Assembly (NCBI GenBank): GCA_945878545.1
Contig: CAMCTQ010000005.1
Coordinates: 1 to 23,492, forward strand
DNA length: 23,492 nucleotides
Direction: 5' to 3'
Source: Rickettsia typhi
GTDB lineage: Bacteria; Pseudomonadota; Alphaproteobacteria; Rickettsiales; Rickettsiaceae
Position numbers and translations under genes: made by a program. How positions within the stretch are numbered: position 1 is the first letter of the stretch; every line of letters starts with the position of its first letter. The notes beneath the pieces are model-generated. The model was not told where the DNA came from. It saw only the letters and a list, made by a program, of their open reading frames with translations, and ran no database searches. Positions 8,562 to 16,711 of the stretch are shown in pieces.

Positions 8562-9299
8562 ATGTATTCTGATGTTGTAGTGATAATCCCCGCAAGAATT
8601 GCTTCTACAAGGTTGGAGAGAAAAATTTTGCAAATGATTGGTAACAAAACCATGATTGAGCACGTTATTTCTAGGATAAAAAAAACAAAAGTTGCTGGTG
8701 TTTTTGTTGCAACTGACTCGGAAGAGATATTTTCTCTTGTTAGTAAGAGAGGCTTTTCTGCGGTAATGACAAATAAAAATTGCCTAACTGGTACTGATAG
8801 AGTATATGAAGCTTTTAAAAAGCTACCCAATCATGATAAAATAAAATATATTGTGAATGTGCAGGGTGATATGCCTTTTATTGATGAATCTGTGATATCT
8901 GAAATAATAAAAGGTTTAAAAAGTAATAGATTTGATATAATGACTTCTGTTGTAAAAGTTGGCAAGGATATTGCTAATTTTCCGTCAAATGTGAAGGTGG
9001 TAATAGATAAAAATAATAAGGCGTTGTATTTTTCTAGATCTCTTGTGCCAAGTGGGGCTTCTGAGTTTTTGTACCATGTTGGAATTTATGGTTTTGAAGT
9101 TCAGGCTCTTGAGAAATTTGTGTCACTAGAACAAAGTGAGAATGAAAAAGCTGAAAATTTGGAACAATTAAGAGCGCTCGATAATGGAATGACAATAGGT
9201 GTGTGCCATTCTAGAGAGATTCCAATTTCAGTGGATACTAAAGAAGATTTAGAGAAAGCAAGAGAATTTGCGGCAAAGAATCCTCAATATTTAACTTAA
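8562..9299 (+). CDS. kdsB: KdsB, CMP-Kdo synthetase
   Basis: KdsB (3-deoxy-manno-octulosonate cytidylyltransferase) activates Kdo with CTP for building the lipopolysaccharide inner core. The 245-residue product starts with the nucleotidyltransferase signature IIPARIASTRLERKIL (8-23), then has TGTDRVYEAF (76-85), NVQGDMPFID (99-108), YFSRSLVP (156-163), HVGIYGF (172-178) and EQLRALDNGM (201-210). Together these cover the whole family at normal length. It implies that this organism makes at least a Kdo-containing lipid A. The gene ends 31 bp before flgI, so some read-through into the flagellar cluster is possible. ATG 8562 is the first start before the conserved N-terminus. Confidence 0.95.
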   Translation: MYSDVVVIIPARIASTRLERKILQMIGNKTMIEHVISRIKKTKVAGVFVATDSEEIFSLVSKRGFSAVMTNKNCLTGTDRVYEAFKKLPNHDKIKYIVNVQGDMPFIDESVISEIIKGLKSNRFDIMTSVVKVGKDIANFPSNVKVVIDKNNKALYFSRSLVPSGASEFLYHVGIYGFEVQALEKFVSLEQSENEKAENLEQLRALDNGMTIGVCHSREIPISVDTKEDLEKAREFAAKNPQYLT

Positions 9300-9330
9300 A
9301 AATAATTAATATAATCAGGCGCATGAACTT

Positions 9331-10431
9331 ATGAATATTAAAAATGTTATTTTAGCAATTTTTATACTGCTGGCTTTTAGCGTTGCAAAAGCTGAGACGA
9401 GAATTAAAGATATTGCTGTAGTTGAAGGAGTGCGTGAGAATTTATTAGTTGGTCAGGGCTTAGTGGTTGGTCTCAGTGGTACTGGTGATAATCTAAAAAA
9501 TGCTGTATTTACAGAGAAGGGGTTGACTGATTTTCTTGAGCGTCTTGGAGTAAATGTACAGGGTTCTACGATCAAAACAAAAAATATTGCTGCAGTAACT
9601 GTTACAGCTAATTTTCCACCTTTTGCCCGTCAGGGAACTAGAATTGATGTAAAAATTAGCGCCCTTGGCGATGCAAAGAGCTTACGTGGCGGCACCTTGC
9701 TTGCTACTCCGCTTCTTGGGGCAGATGGTAATGTTTATGCTGTGGCTCAAGGGGCTGTTGCTTTGTCAGAGTTTACACCCGCGTCTGCAGATGTAAAAAC
9801 AAGATCAAGTTCAGTGGAAACAAATGGTTATATTCAAAGCGGTGCTATTGTTGAGGCTGAAATAGACTTCAATTTTGCCGATATGCAGAATATCAAATTT
9901 TCTTTATATTCTCCTGATTTTGGTACTGCTATTGCTGTTGCCGATGTTATAAATAATAATATTCCTGGTAATACTGCTAGTGCTCTTGATGCTGGTACTG
10001 TGGAGGTCATAGTGCCTAATTTTCGTCAAACGGAGATAATTGAATTTATTGCTGAGATAGAGAGGCTTGGTATAACGCCTGATTATAAAGCAAAGATTGT
10101 TATTAATGAATCTACTGGTACTGTTGTAATAGGGGATAAAGTTCATATCCGTCCTGTAGCTATTGCGCAAGGCAATTTAATAGTGAATGTTGGTCAACTT
10201 GACTTTGATGAAAAACTGGCTCCAACTGTCCCGGAGAACAAAAGAGACCTAATCAATACATTCGTTGACCAAAGGCGCGGTCGTGCTGTCCAGCAACTCA
10301 ATGAAAGTGCGACTTTAAGTGAGCTTGTGTCTGGGTTGAATAAGTTAGGTGTTTGGCCTAGGGATATTATTAATATCCTACACAATATGAAATCAGTGGG
10401 AGCTCTTGATGCTGTTATTGAGGTACGGTAG
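9331..10431 (+). CDS. flgI: FlgI, flagellar P-ring protein
   Basis: FlgI forms the P-ring around the distal rod in the periplasm/peptidoglycan layer. The 366-residue product begins with a Sec signal peptide (MNIKNVILAIFILLAFSVAKA, likely cut before ETRIKDI), followed by the family start RIKDIAVVEGVRENLLVGQG, LVVGLSGTGD, and the conserved NFPPFARQGTRIDV and LLATPLLGADG blocks. It ends in LNKLGVWPRDIINILHNMKS plus GALDAVIEVR, the usual FlgI C-terminus. Length is normal. A TATAAT occurs at 9310-9315, but without a convincing -35. It is the first gene of a five-gene flagellar run; the next ATG is 2 bp after its stop. Confidence 0.96.
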   Translation: MNIKNVILAIFILLAFSVAKAETRIKDIAVVEGVRENLLVGQGLVVGLSGTGDNLKNAVFTEKGLTDFLERLGVNVQGSTIKTKNIAAVTVTANFPPFARQGTRIDVKISALGDAKSLRGGTLLATPLLGADGNVYAVAQGAVALSEFTPASADVKTRSSSVETNGYIQSGAIVEAEIDFNFADMQNIKFSLYSPDFGTAIAVADVINNNIPGNTASALDAGTVEVIVPNFRQTEIIEFIAEIERLGITPDYKAKIVINESTGTVVIGDKVHIRPVAIAQGNLIVNVGQLDFDEKLAPTVPENKRDLINTFVDQRRGRAVQQLNESATLSELVSGLNKLGVWPRDIINILHNMKSVGALDAVIEVR

Positions 10432-10433
10432 AC

Positions 10434-10955
10434 ATGGCTATAACAAATACTCTTGGCAATAATTTTCAAGGAGATCTAAAACCTAAAGACTATTTTGGTC
10501 AAATCGATAGTCATAAAAAATCACAATCTCAAAAAATTAATAATAATTTAGAGGCTAATAGAGTCGGCGCGACTAGTAGTTTTCAAAAGGCTCTAAAGAC
10601 TGACCTAGCGAAGCTTCGTGCAAATGATAGAGCTCAGGCTTTAAAATCAGTTATTAAGGAATCGCGCGAATCGCAAACACAGAAATCTTCAAAAACCAAT
10701 AATGGCACGGATTTTGCTCTTAGAAAACTGTCGGAAGATTTTGAAAAACAAATTCTAGGAATTATGTGGAATATGGTTTTTGAAACTATGAACAAAGAGT
10801 TCCAAGGTGGTATTGGTGAAGAAATTTTTCACAAAGAACTAGTTAACGAGATGGTTAATCTTTCTAGAACTGGTGAAATGGGAGAAATAGCAACCAGTAT
10901 ATATTTAGAGCTTGTTGACAAGGCTAAAAACGAACCAACTGACTTAAAGTCATGA
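10434..10955 (+). CDS. flgJ: FlgJ-type rod-binding protein (single domain)
   Basis: This 173-residue protein has the FlgJ N-terminal rod-binding domain at about 97-163: KLSEDFEKQILGIMWNMVFE, FQGGIGEEIFHKELVNEM and a GEMGEIATSIYLEL end. It helps cap rod assembly in the periplasm. As in other Alphaproteobacteria, the muramidase domain found in enterobacterial FlgJ is absent. The first ~95 residues are polar and probably disordered. GAGGT lies about 10 bases before ATG within the end of flgI, and the start follows the flgI stop by 2 bp, so the two are coupled. Its position directly after flgI is the classical alphaproteobacterial order (FlgJ/CheL). Confidence 0.85.
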   Translation: MAITNTLGNNFQGDLKPKDYFGQIDSHKKSQSQKINNNLEANRVGATSSFQKALKTDLAKLRANDRAQALKSVIKESRESQTQKSSKTNNGTDFALRKLSEDFEKQILGIMWNMVFETMNKEFQGGIGEEIFHKELVNEMVNLSRTGEMGEIATSIYLELVDKAKNEPTDLKS

Positions 10956-11012
10956 TTAGAGCTGATTGAAGTTGTTCGAGTTTGTAATTGAATTTAAAAA
11001 TACTTAGAAATT

Positions 11013-11483
11013 ATGTTTTCGGCAAAAAAAAGTGGGGTAATAACCCAAGCATCTATAATAAAGAAGCTTAGCAAGGCTGCTGTTCCCCTTGCCGATGCTA
11101 TTCGGTCTGAGAATAAAGTTCTTGAGAGCGGTAATCTTTCTCTTTTGGAAGAAGCTTGTGAAAAAAAAGTTAAGTATTTACAGGAATTTAGTGATGCTCA
11201 AGAAGAATTAGAAAATTTCATGAAGTCTAATCAAATTGATAAAACCGACCCAGCTTTATTGAAGCTTAAGGAAGTATTTTTAGAGATTGATGAAATAAAC
11301 AAAAGAAATGATATTCTTTTACGGGCAAATATTGAGGCAAGTAATAAGATAATTGAGTTCTATAAAGAAGCGCAAAAAAGTAAAGTTACAAAAAATTATG
11401 GCTATAATAGTCAAGGTAATATAGTGGTTTCTAAAGATTTAGAAAAAGTTATGCCTGCTATTAGCTTGAATAATAAAATTTAG
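11013..11483 (+). CDS. flgN: FlgN-like export chaperone for the hook-filament junction proteins
   Basis: This is a 156-residue, almost wholly helical protein with heptad-like charged stretches (EKKVKYLQEFSDAQEELENF). The segment IDEINKRNDILLRANIEASN (92-111) followed by YGYNSQGNIV (129-138) resembles the conserved C-terminal part of FlgN proteins, where a long helix with N-x-x-LL-x-A precedes a YGxxG-like tail. FlgN binds FlgK and FlgL in the cytoplasm and delivers them to the flagellar export gate. Location supports this: its stop is 12 bp before flgK, followed by flgL. Sequence similarity is weak in this family, so the call rests partly on context. Confidence 0.7.
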   Translation: MFSAKKSGVITQASIIKKLSKAAVPLADAIRSENKVLESGNLSLLEEACEKKVKYLQEFSDAQEELENFMKSNQIDKTDPALLKLKEVFLEIDEINKRNDILLRANIEASNKIIEFYKEAQKSKVTKNYGYNSQGNIVVSKDLEKVMPAISLNNKI

Positions 11484-11495
11484 GGTACAAGAATA

Positions 11496-14276
11496 ATGGC
11501 TAAACAAATTTCAGGTTCTCTTAAGGATGCAAGGTCGATGCTGGACACGGTTGGGAGGAATATAGATAATACTCAGCAACCAGGTGCAAGGGCTGTGGAT
11601 ACCTCGATAAAAGTTAGTCCAGTTGGGAAGAATGGTGCTTATAGAACGAGTGTTGTAACTACTAGAAGGGATGATCCGTTAAAAACGAAAATTCTTTTTT
11701 CTAGTACTAGTTCGTCTTCAAAGACTCAAACTAAATCTAGTTCTTTGTCTTTTCTTCAGCAAGCAATTGGTAGTGGCTCTGATCTTCAGAAATCTTTACT
11801 TGTCAGAGCAGTGACTGACTTTATTTCTCAAAGCAAAGTTTTACCAGCGGTGAATGATGTCTCTATGAAGAGAGCTTTTGTAGCCAAAGGTGTGGCGCTT
11901 AGTGATGCTCTTAATAATGCAACAGATAAAGTTAATGCTTTGAGAGTAGATGCTGATAATGATTTGAGAGATGGGTTGATGCAATTAAATTCAAGCCTTA
12001 AGCAGTTGCATTTGTTAAATCAAAATATTCTAACGTCTAGGGCTCCTCAGAATCTGTATGACAATAGAGATAGGTTAATAGGAGAGATCTCTCAAAAGTT
12101 GGAAGTTCAAACATATTATGGTCATAATGGTGTTGCGAATCTTATGATCAAGGGTAGTGGTTATGAATTAGTGAGTGCAACTAGTAGAGCCGAGTTCTCT
12201 TATCCAGGAGCAAAAACTAGTGACCTTCTAACTGGTGGGACGATACCTGCGGTGACAATTACAAAGGTTAGTACAGAGAATGGTAGAGATAAGGTACTAT
12301 CTGCAGCGACTCCTATTGTTGGTGGTAGCGATAATATGGCTCTTCAAGGAATGAAGGGTGGTCAAATCGAAGGTTGGATTAACTTGCGTGATGTTGAATT
12401 GCCCCTTGCAGGAGATGCTATAAAAAGTCTTGCTTTGGGTGTTGCAAAAGCTGTTAATGGTGTGCATAACAACGGTAGTCCTTACCCCCCAAAAACAAGT
12501 TTTCGGGGAGCAAAAGCTGTGCTTGGTAGTCAAGGACTTGATTTACAAGGGAAAGTAACTTTCTTTGCTATTGATCAGAGTGGAGCGCAGCTAGCAGGTG
12601 GAGCAGGGAAGCTTAATCCAGCAACTATTGATTTTAGCACATTCAAAGGCAAAGGAATTGGTGGTCAGCCGACGGTTTTAGAGATTATTCAAGAGATTAA
12701 TCAAAAGCTCAATATAACGCCTTCAAGGGCTCGGGTAGCGATTGGTTCTATATCGTCAAATGGTGGCCCAGTTGATGGTCAGAAATTAATTAATAACATA
12801 CAGCTTGCTGGTGTAAGCGATATAGGAGGTGATGGACGCTGGAGTTTCAATCTTGATTTGCAAGGTAGTGCTTATTTTGGTAGTAAAATTGAGGTTCTTG
12901 GTGTGGCAAGAGATCCTGCTGGGGTTAATCAACAAGCAGAGGCGTTACCACCAGCATTTACTTTAGGCAAAGGAATTGATACTAGAACCGGTGTGCCGAT
13001 TACTTTGGGTGGTTTTGTAGCTGGTGGTCCAGTTGTTGATGTCGCAGTAAGGGTCAGAGTAACTGGTGATAATGGTGTAGTAGAGGAAGGTACTGTAACT
13101 TTTAAAGTTGACCAAGACTCTGCTAATGAAAATTCAGCAAAGTTTAATGGTCGTGTTGCGTACCAAACTGGGCAGGCTAATCCACCAGTAGGACAAATTG
13201 TTGCAGCTGGGCTTACGTCGCATACTGGTGTTGCAAAGGCGATGTTAGTAGATGATAATGGTAATGAAATAACTGATCCATCTAGTGGTGTGGAAGGGCA
13301 TTTGGTAATTAAGACAAACAGCTTGGATTACCGCCTTGCCATTCAAAATGGTGATCTTAAGGATAATTCGATGCAGGCTGGTAATTTTTCAAGGTTGTTT
13401 GAAATCAATAACTTTTTTGATTTTGATGAAACAACTGGCAAAATTTCTGTTAGTAAAGTAATTAATGACGACCCAGGGCAGCTTGCAACCGGCATGGTCA
13501 GCTTGAATAAAGGTACACCGACTAAAGTTACAACTGGTACTGTGGCAGCTAGTGTGAATTTGAATTTTCTACAAAATTTTTTAGCCGTTCCAGCCGATAC
13601 AATAACTATTGATGGACAAGTGTTTACTTTTGGTGTTGCTGGGCCTGGTCAGGTGCCAGTGGCATTAGGAGTTGATTTACCTACTTCATTGGCAAATTTA
13701 GCAGCTCAGATAAATGCTGATCCTACGCTTAGGTTTGCTGCTGAAATAGTCGGGGGTGGGATAAAACTTACTGCTAAAACTAAAGGAGACTTTGGCAATG
13801 GCTTGACAGTAACGCCAGCATTAAATGCTGGGAATCAAATGAATGGTGCAGGAGTAGCTGTAAACTTTGCTGGTGGAGTCAGCGATCCTGATGCTATAAT
13901 CACAATCTCTGACTATACTATAGGTTCTAGTTCCTTTGAAGTATTGATAAATATGCAAAATCTATCATCGTCTGAGTTAGATTTCACAGGTCAAGGCATT
14001 GCAAGTGGTGAGTTTTCGTCGACCATAGAACAGTTTGCAACATTAGTGTCAGGAGCAATAAGTGGCCAATATAATGAAGCAAAGGATATAGATGATGTGC
14101 AGCAAGAGGCGCTTGAATCTTTAAATAAGGAGATGACAAAACTTTTTGGTCCTGATCTCTATGAGCAATATTTTTATTCTTTAGAATTAAAACAATTTAT
14201 GACAGTGATTGCTAATTATGGAAAAATGGTGCAGAATGTGGCAGATAGAGTTTTTGATACATTGTTTAGAAATTAA
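11496..14276 (+). CDS. flgK: FlgK, hook-associated protein 1, enlarged
   Basis: FlgK joins the hook to the filament. The 926-residue product has a FlgK-like N-terminal helix (SLKDARSMLDTVGRNIDNTQ, then PGARA), the central D1 region (LNSSLKQLHLLNQNILTSRA, PQNLYDNRDRLIGEISQKLE), and a C-terminal helix (SLELKQFMTVIANYGKMVQN). The signature ends are divergent but in the right places. The protein is much longer than the usual ~450-650; the excess is in the surface-exposed middle (about 260-850), with Gly/Val-rich beta-type sequence. One part near 697-775 (TITIDGQVFTFG, SLANLAAQINADPTLRFAAE, IKLTAKTKGDFGN) resembles the IN-type motif of flagellin/hook proteins. It is flanked by flgN and flgL. Confidence 0.88.
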   Translation: MAKQISGSLKDARSMLDTVGRNIDNTQQPGARAVDTSIKVSPVGKNGAYRTSVVTTRRDDPLKTKILFSSTSSSSKTQTKSSSLSFLQQAIGSGSDLQKSLLVRAVTDFISQSKVLPAVNDVSMKRAFVAKGVALSDALNNATDKVNALRVDADNDLRDGLMQLNSSLKQLHLLNQNILTSRAPQNLYDNRDRLIGEISQKLEVQTYYGHNGVANLMIKGSGYELVSATSRAEFSYPGAKTSDLLTGGTIPAVTITKVSTENGRDKVLSAATPIVGGSDNMALQGMKGGQIEGWINLRDVELPLAGDAIKSLALGVAKAVNGVHNNGSPYPPKTSFRGAKAVLGSQGLDLQGKVTFFAIDQSGAQLAGGAGKLNPATIDFSTFKGKGIGGQPTVLEIIQEINQKLNITPSRARVAIGSISSNGGPVDGQKLINNIQLAGVSDIGGDGRWSFNLDLQGSAYFGSKIEVLGVARDPAGVNQQAEALPPAFTLGKGIDTRTGVPITLGGFVAGGPVVDVAVRVRVTGDNGVVEEGTVTFKVDQDSANENSAKFNGRVAYQTGQANPPVGQIVAAGLTSHTGVAKAMLVDDNGNEITDPSSGVEGHLVIKTNSLDYRLAIQNGDLKDNSMQAGNFSRLFEINNFFDFDETTGKISVSKVINDDPGQLATGMVSLNKGTPTKVTTGTVAASVNLNFLQNFLAVPADTITIDGQVFTFGVAGPGQVPVALGVDLPTSLANLAAQINADPTLRFAAEIVGGGIKLTAKTKGDFGNGLTVTPALNAGNQMNGAGVAVNFAGGVSDPDAIITISDYTIGSSSFEVLINMQNLSSSELDFTGQGIASGEFSSTIEQFATLVSGAISGQYNEAKDIDDVQQEALESLNKEMTKLFGPDLYEQYFYSLELKQFMTVIANYGKMVQNVADRVFDTLFRN

Positions 14277-14311
14277 CAAATTTAATTATAATTAAAAAAT
14301 AAGGGTTTATT

Positions 14312-15208
14312 ATGGGTGTAAGTGATATATTAAATAGGACGCCTTCTAGCATATTAAATGGTAGTATAGGGGGGAATGTCAAAAAGTTAACTGCAAATCT
14401 CCGAGCTTCAGCTTCTGGAGTTCTAGACGAATCAAGATTTTCCTCAAGAAATGAGCTTGAGAAAGCTGGTCTTGACAGGCAGTACGATGCCTTGCAGGCT
14501 CGTCTTGCAAGAGGGGAAATATATAATACAACAACTAGTACTGCAGGGTCCAAGCTTACTGCTAAACAAACTGCACTAAATGATATACGTTCTATTATGA
14601 GTAATTTCCAGGGAGCGTCTTCCAATACCTCAGCTAGTGCACCGACTCGTGATGAGCTAGCAGATAAAACTTTAGTACAATTAGCGACTGTTTTAAACAG
14701 AAAGGATTCAGGTAAATATATTTTTGGTGGTAAAACAGATAATGTTCCCCCAATCACTGGCGACATAACCAAATTAGATGAGAAGAATTTTGCAAATGTT
14801 GATGAAGGAATTGATTTGATTGATATCTCAGAGACTAAATCTATAGATGCTAACATGGTGACAGCTCTAGATATAGCCCCTTTTATCAAAGCATTAAATG
14901 CATATAAGTATAGTCAGCCTGGAGACCAAATAGGGAAATCAGCTGTAGATGTTGCAATTATCGAGGCTACTAAAAATCATCAAGAGTTACAAGTTAGAGT
15001 TGAGGATGCGCTTGAGGAAGTCAAAGCCGCAAAAATTGACAATGTTGCTGGAGTATCTAATGCGAAAGAGACTTTGGCAAGTGATTTTACTATAAATGTT
15101 GTTGATAGAGCAGAGAAAATGTCAGGAGCTATACAAAGCCTGCTAATAAATTTTAGTATAGCGGCAGGAACGCGTAATTTACTTGAAAAGATAATGTCTT
15201 CTAGTTAA
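14312..15208 (+). CDS. flgL: FlgL, hook-associated protein 3
   Basis: FlgL is the second hook-filament junction protein and the base on which flagellin polymerises. The 298-residue product is flagellin-like: helical N-terminus, then LVQLATVLNRKDSGKYIFGG and TDNVPPITGDI, the FlgL hallmark (LN...GxYIFxGxxxDxxPI), and a helical C-terminus (AIQSLLINFSIAAGTRNLLE). The N-terminal consensus is weak, as with FlgK here. It lies 35 bp after flgK in the usual order and is followed by a GGGAAT hairpin that may end the transcript. It closes the flgI-flgL run. Confidence 0.88.
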   Translation: MGVSDILNRTPSSILNGSIGGNVKKLTANLRASASGVLDESRFSSRNELEKAGLDRQYDALQARLARGEIYNTTTSTAGSKLTAKQTALNDIRSIMSNFQGASSNTSASAPTRDELADKTLVQLATVLNRKDSGKYIFGGKTDNVPPITGDITKLDEKNFANVDEGIDLIDISETKSIDANMVTALDIAPFIKALNAYKYSQPGDQIGKSAVDVAIIEATKNHQELQVRVEDALEEVKAAKIDNVAGVSNAKETLASDFTINVVDRAEKMSGAIQSLLINFSIAAGTRNLLEKIMSSS

Positions 15209-15210
15209 GT

Positions 15211-15236
15211 AGATTCCAGCTTTTGCTGGGAATGAT
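15211..15236. repeat. GTCATTCCC-family palindrome after flgL
   Basis: ATTCCAGC (15213-15220), loop TTTT, and GCTGGGAAT (15225-15233) form a hairpin 4 bp after the flgL stop. Read on the minus strand, TCATTCCCAGC...GCTGGAATC matches the repeat core also found at 15342-15365, 19277-19300 and 19386-19409. It has no T-run but could act as the flgL transcript end. Confidence 0.7.
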
Positions 15237-15269
15237 ACTTACAACCTAATTCATCAAAATGACTATAGT

Positions 15270-15492
15270 TAACCTGAACTATGGATAAGAGATTAGTAGG
15301 TTTATTAGTTATGTTGTCATCTCTGTGCAACTACTACCGATGTCATTCCCGCAATAGGCGGGAATCCAGAAATAATAAGCCTGGATCCCTTCCTACGAGG
15401 GGATGACAGAGTGGCGAGGGGGGATGTGACAGGGAGTGGTGAGGGAATACATATTTACATGCTAATTCTACCCTTATCCATAGCTCAGATTA
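15270..15492. mobile_element. MITE-like element with imperfect terminal inverted repeats and flanking TA
   Basis: A 223-bp non-coding block between flgL and cca is bounded by inverted repeats at 15270-15291 and 15471-15492, identical at 19 of 22 positions; the shared core is CTATGGATAAG. The outermost bases on both sides are TA, as expected for TA target duplication by IS630/Tc1-mariner transposases. Inside lies a copy of the palindromic GTCATTCCC repeat (15341-15408). No open frame of note is present, so it could only move by a transposase encoded elsewhere. The cca ATG is 10 bp past the right end, so the element probably holds or replaces the cca promoter. The mobile interpretation is inference from structure. 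Confidence 0.5.
15341..15408 (+). repeat. Palindromic intergenic repeat (GTCATTCCC family), two-hairpin copy
   Basis: TGTCATTCCCGC...GCGGGAATCCAG...CTGGATCCC...GGGGATGACA: an 8-bp hairpin (ATTCCCGC/GCGGGAAT), CCAG/CTGG pairing and outer TGTCAT/ATGACA ends. The part GGGAATCCAG...TAATAAGCC recurs on the minus strand at 19373-19411, showing a dispersed family and not a chance palindrome. Confidence 0.8.
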
Positions 15493-15502
15493 GTTATTAC
15501 AG

Positions 15503-16711
15503 ATGCTAGAACTCAAAAAAAAACTGAATATTAAATCTCAAAACTATATTTCTATTTTAGAAATTATAAAGTCTAAAAAACATCAAGCTAGATTAGTTGG
15601 TGGTGTGGTGCGGGATGCTATTATTGGCATTGAATCACAAGACGTAGACATCGCAACCAGTATGCTTCCAGAAGAGGTGACGAAAGTTTTTAATTCTTTA
15701 GGGCAGAAGGTGATACCGACTGGTATTAAATTTGGTACAGTGTCAGTTTTATATAATGGCGAATTGTTTGAAGTTACAACTCTAAGAAAAGATATAAGTT
15801 CAGATGGTAGGCATGCTGAAGTTGAATATACAGATGATTTCTATCTTGATGCGCTTCGAAGGGACTTTACAATTAACGCGCTTAGTTATTGTCCATTTGA
15901 GGAGAAAATTTATGATTATTTTGACGGTATCAAAGATTTAGAATCCAGGTGTGTTCGGTTTATAGGTGACGCTGATTCGCGTATTAAAGAAGATTACTTA
16001 AGAATTTTACGCTTTTTTAGATTTTTTGGCAAATTTGGCAATCAAATAGATAAAAATAGTCTAAAAGCTTTTATCAATAATAAATCGTTCCTGAAAAACT
16101 TATCAAGAGAGAGAATAAAATCTGAATTTGACTTAATTCTAAAATTACCAAATTATTCTGATATAATTATTTTAATGGATGATTCATCTATACTACAAGA
16201 AATTTTACCTATATCTAATTTGCGGTTAGCTAAGTTTATTGATGCTGAAATTATAGCGTATAAGCTCGATATTTCTTTAACTAATGAGACAAAATATGCT
16301 TTGTTATTTGTTCTTGGAGGTATTATATCCTATACGCAGCTGATTGATTTAAAATTTTCACGTATAGAAGCAAGAGCTATTAGTAATTTATTATCTATGA
16401 TACAGCAACAAGATATTGATGAGTGGTTTTTAAAAAAAATATGGCTAGAGAATAACAACTTCGCTCAGTTTTTTGTTTTTTTAGCGGTTATTTTTAAAGT
16501 AGAAAAAAAAATTGAGAAAGTATTTTTAGAATTAAAAGATAAGCAGAAGCCAGTGTTCCCAGTCGATGGTAATGATATGTTATCTCTTGGCATTAGCAGT
16601 AATAAGATAGGGGATGAGCTTGCTTATATACAAAGAAAGTGGATTGAAAAGGACTTTATGCTGACCAAACAGGACTTAATTGATATGGCCAAACAAAACC
16701 ATGAAAAATAA
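15503..16711 (+). CDS. cca: CCA tRNA nucleotidyltransferase / poly(A) polymerase family
   Basis: This class II nucleotidyltransferase adds or repairs the CCA end of tRNAs. The 402-residue product has the catalytic head ARLVGGVVRDAIIG (29-42) with DVDIAT (47-52) holding the two metal-binding aspartates, then TLRKDISSDGRHAEVEYTDD (93-112), LRRDFTINAL (118-127), the DYFDGIKDL neck and EDYLRILRFFRFFGKF (163-178). The C-terminal third is helical, as usual. Although the local tRNA-Lys already encodes CCA, the enzyme is still needed for repair and any tRNA lacking it. The start lies just outside the MITE-like element; the end overlaps the next gene by 11 bp. Confidence 0.93.
   Translation: MLELKKKLNIKSQNYISILEIIKSKKHQARLVGGVVRDAIIGIESQDVDIATSMLPEEVTKVFNSLGQKVIPTGIKFGTVSVLYNGELFEVTTLRKDISSDGRHAEVEYTDDFYLDALRRDFTINALSYCPFEEKIYDYFDGIKDLESRCVRFIGDADSRIKEDYLRILRFFRFFGKFGNQIDKNSLKAFINNKSFLKNLSRERIKSEFDLILKLPNYSDIIILMDDSSILQEILPISNLRLAKFIDAEIIAYKLDISLTNETKYALLFVLGGIISYTQLIDLKFSRIEARAISNLLSMIQQQDIDEWFLKKIWLENNNFAQFFVFLAVIFKVEKKIEKVFLELKDKQKPVFPVDGNDMLSLGISSNKIGDELAYIQRKWIEKDFMLTKQDLIDMAKQNHEK

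Noticed and set aside
14266..14889. 207-codon minus-strand open frame over flgL
   Set aside because: It is antisense to a well-supported FlgL and shows no independent coding features.
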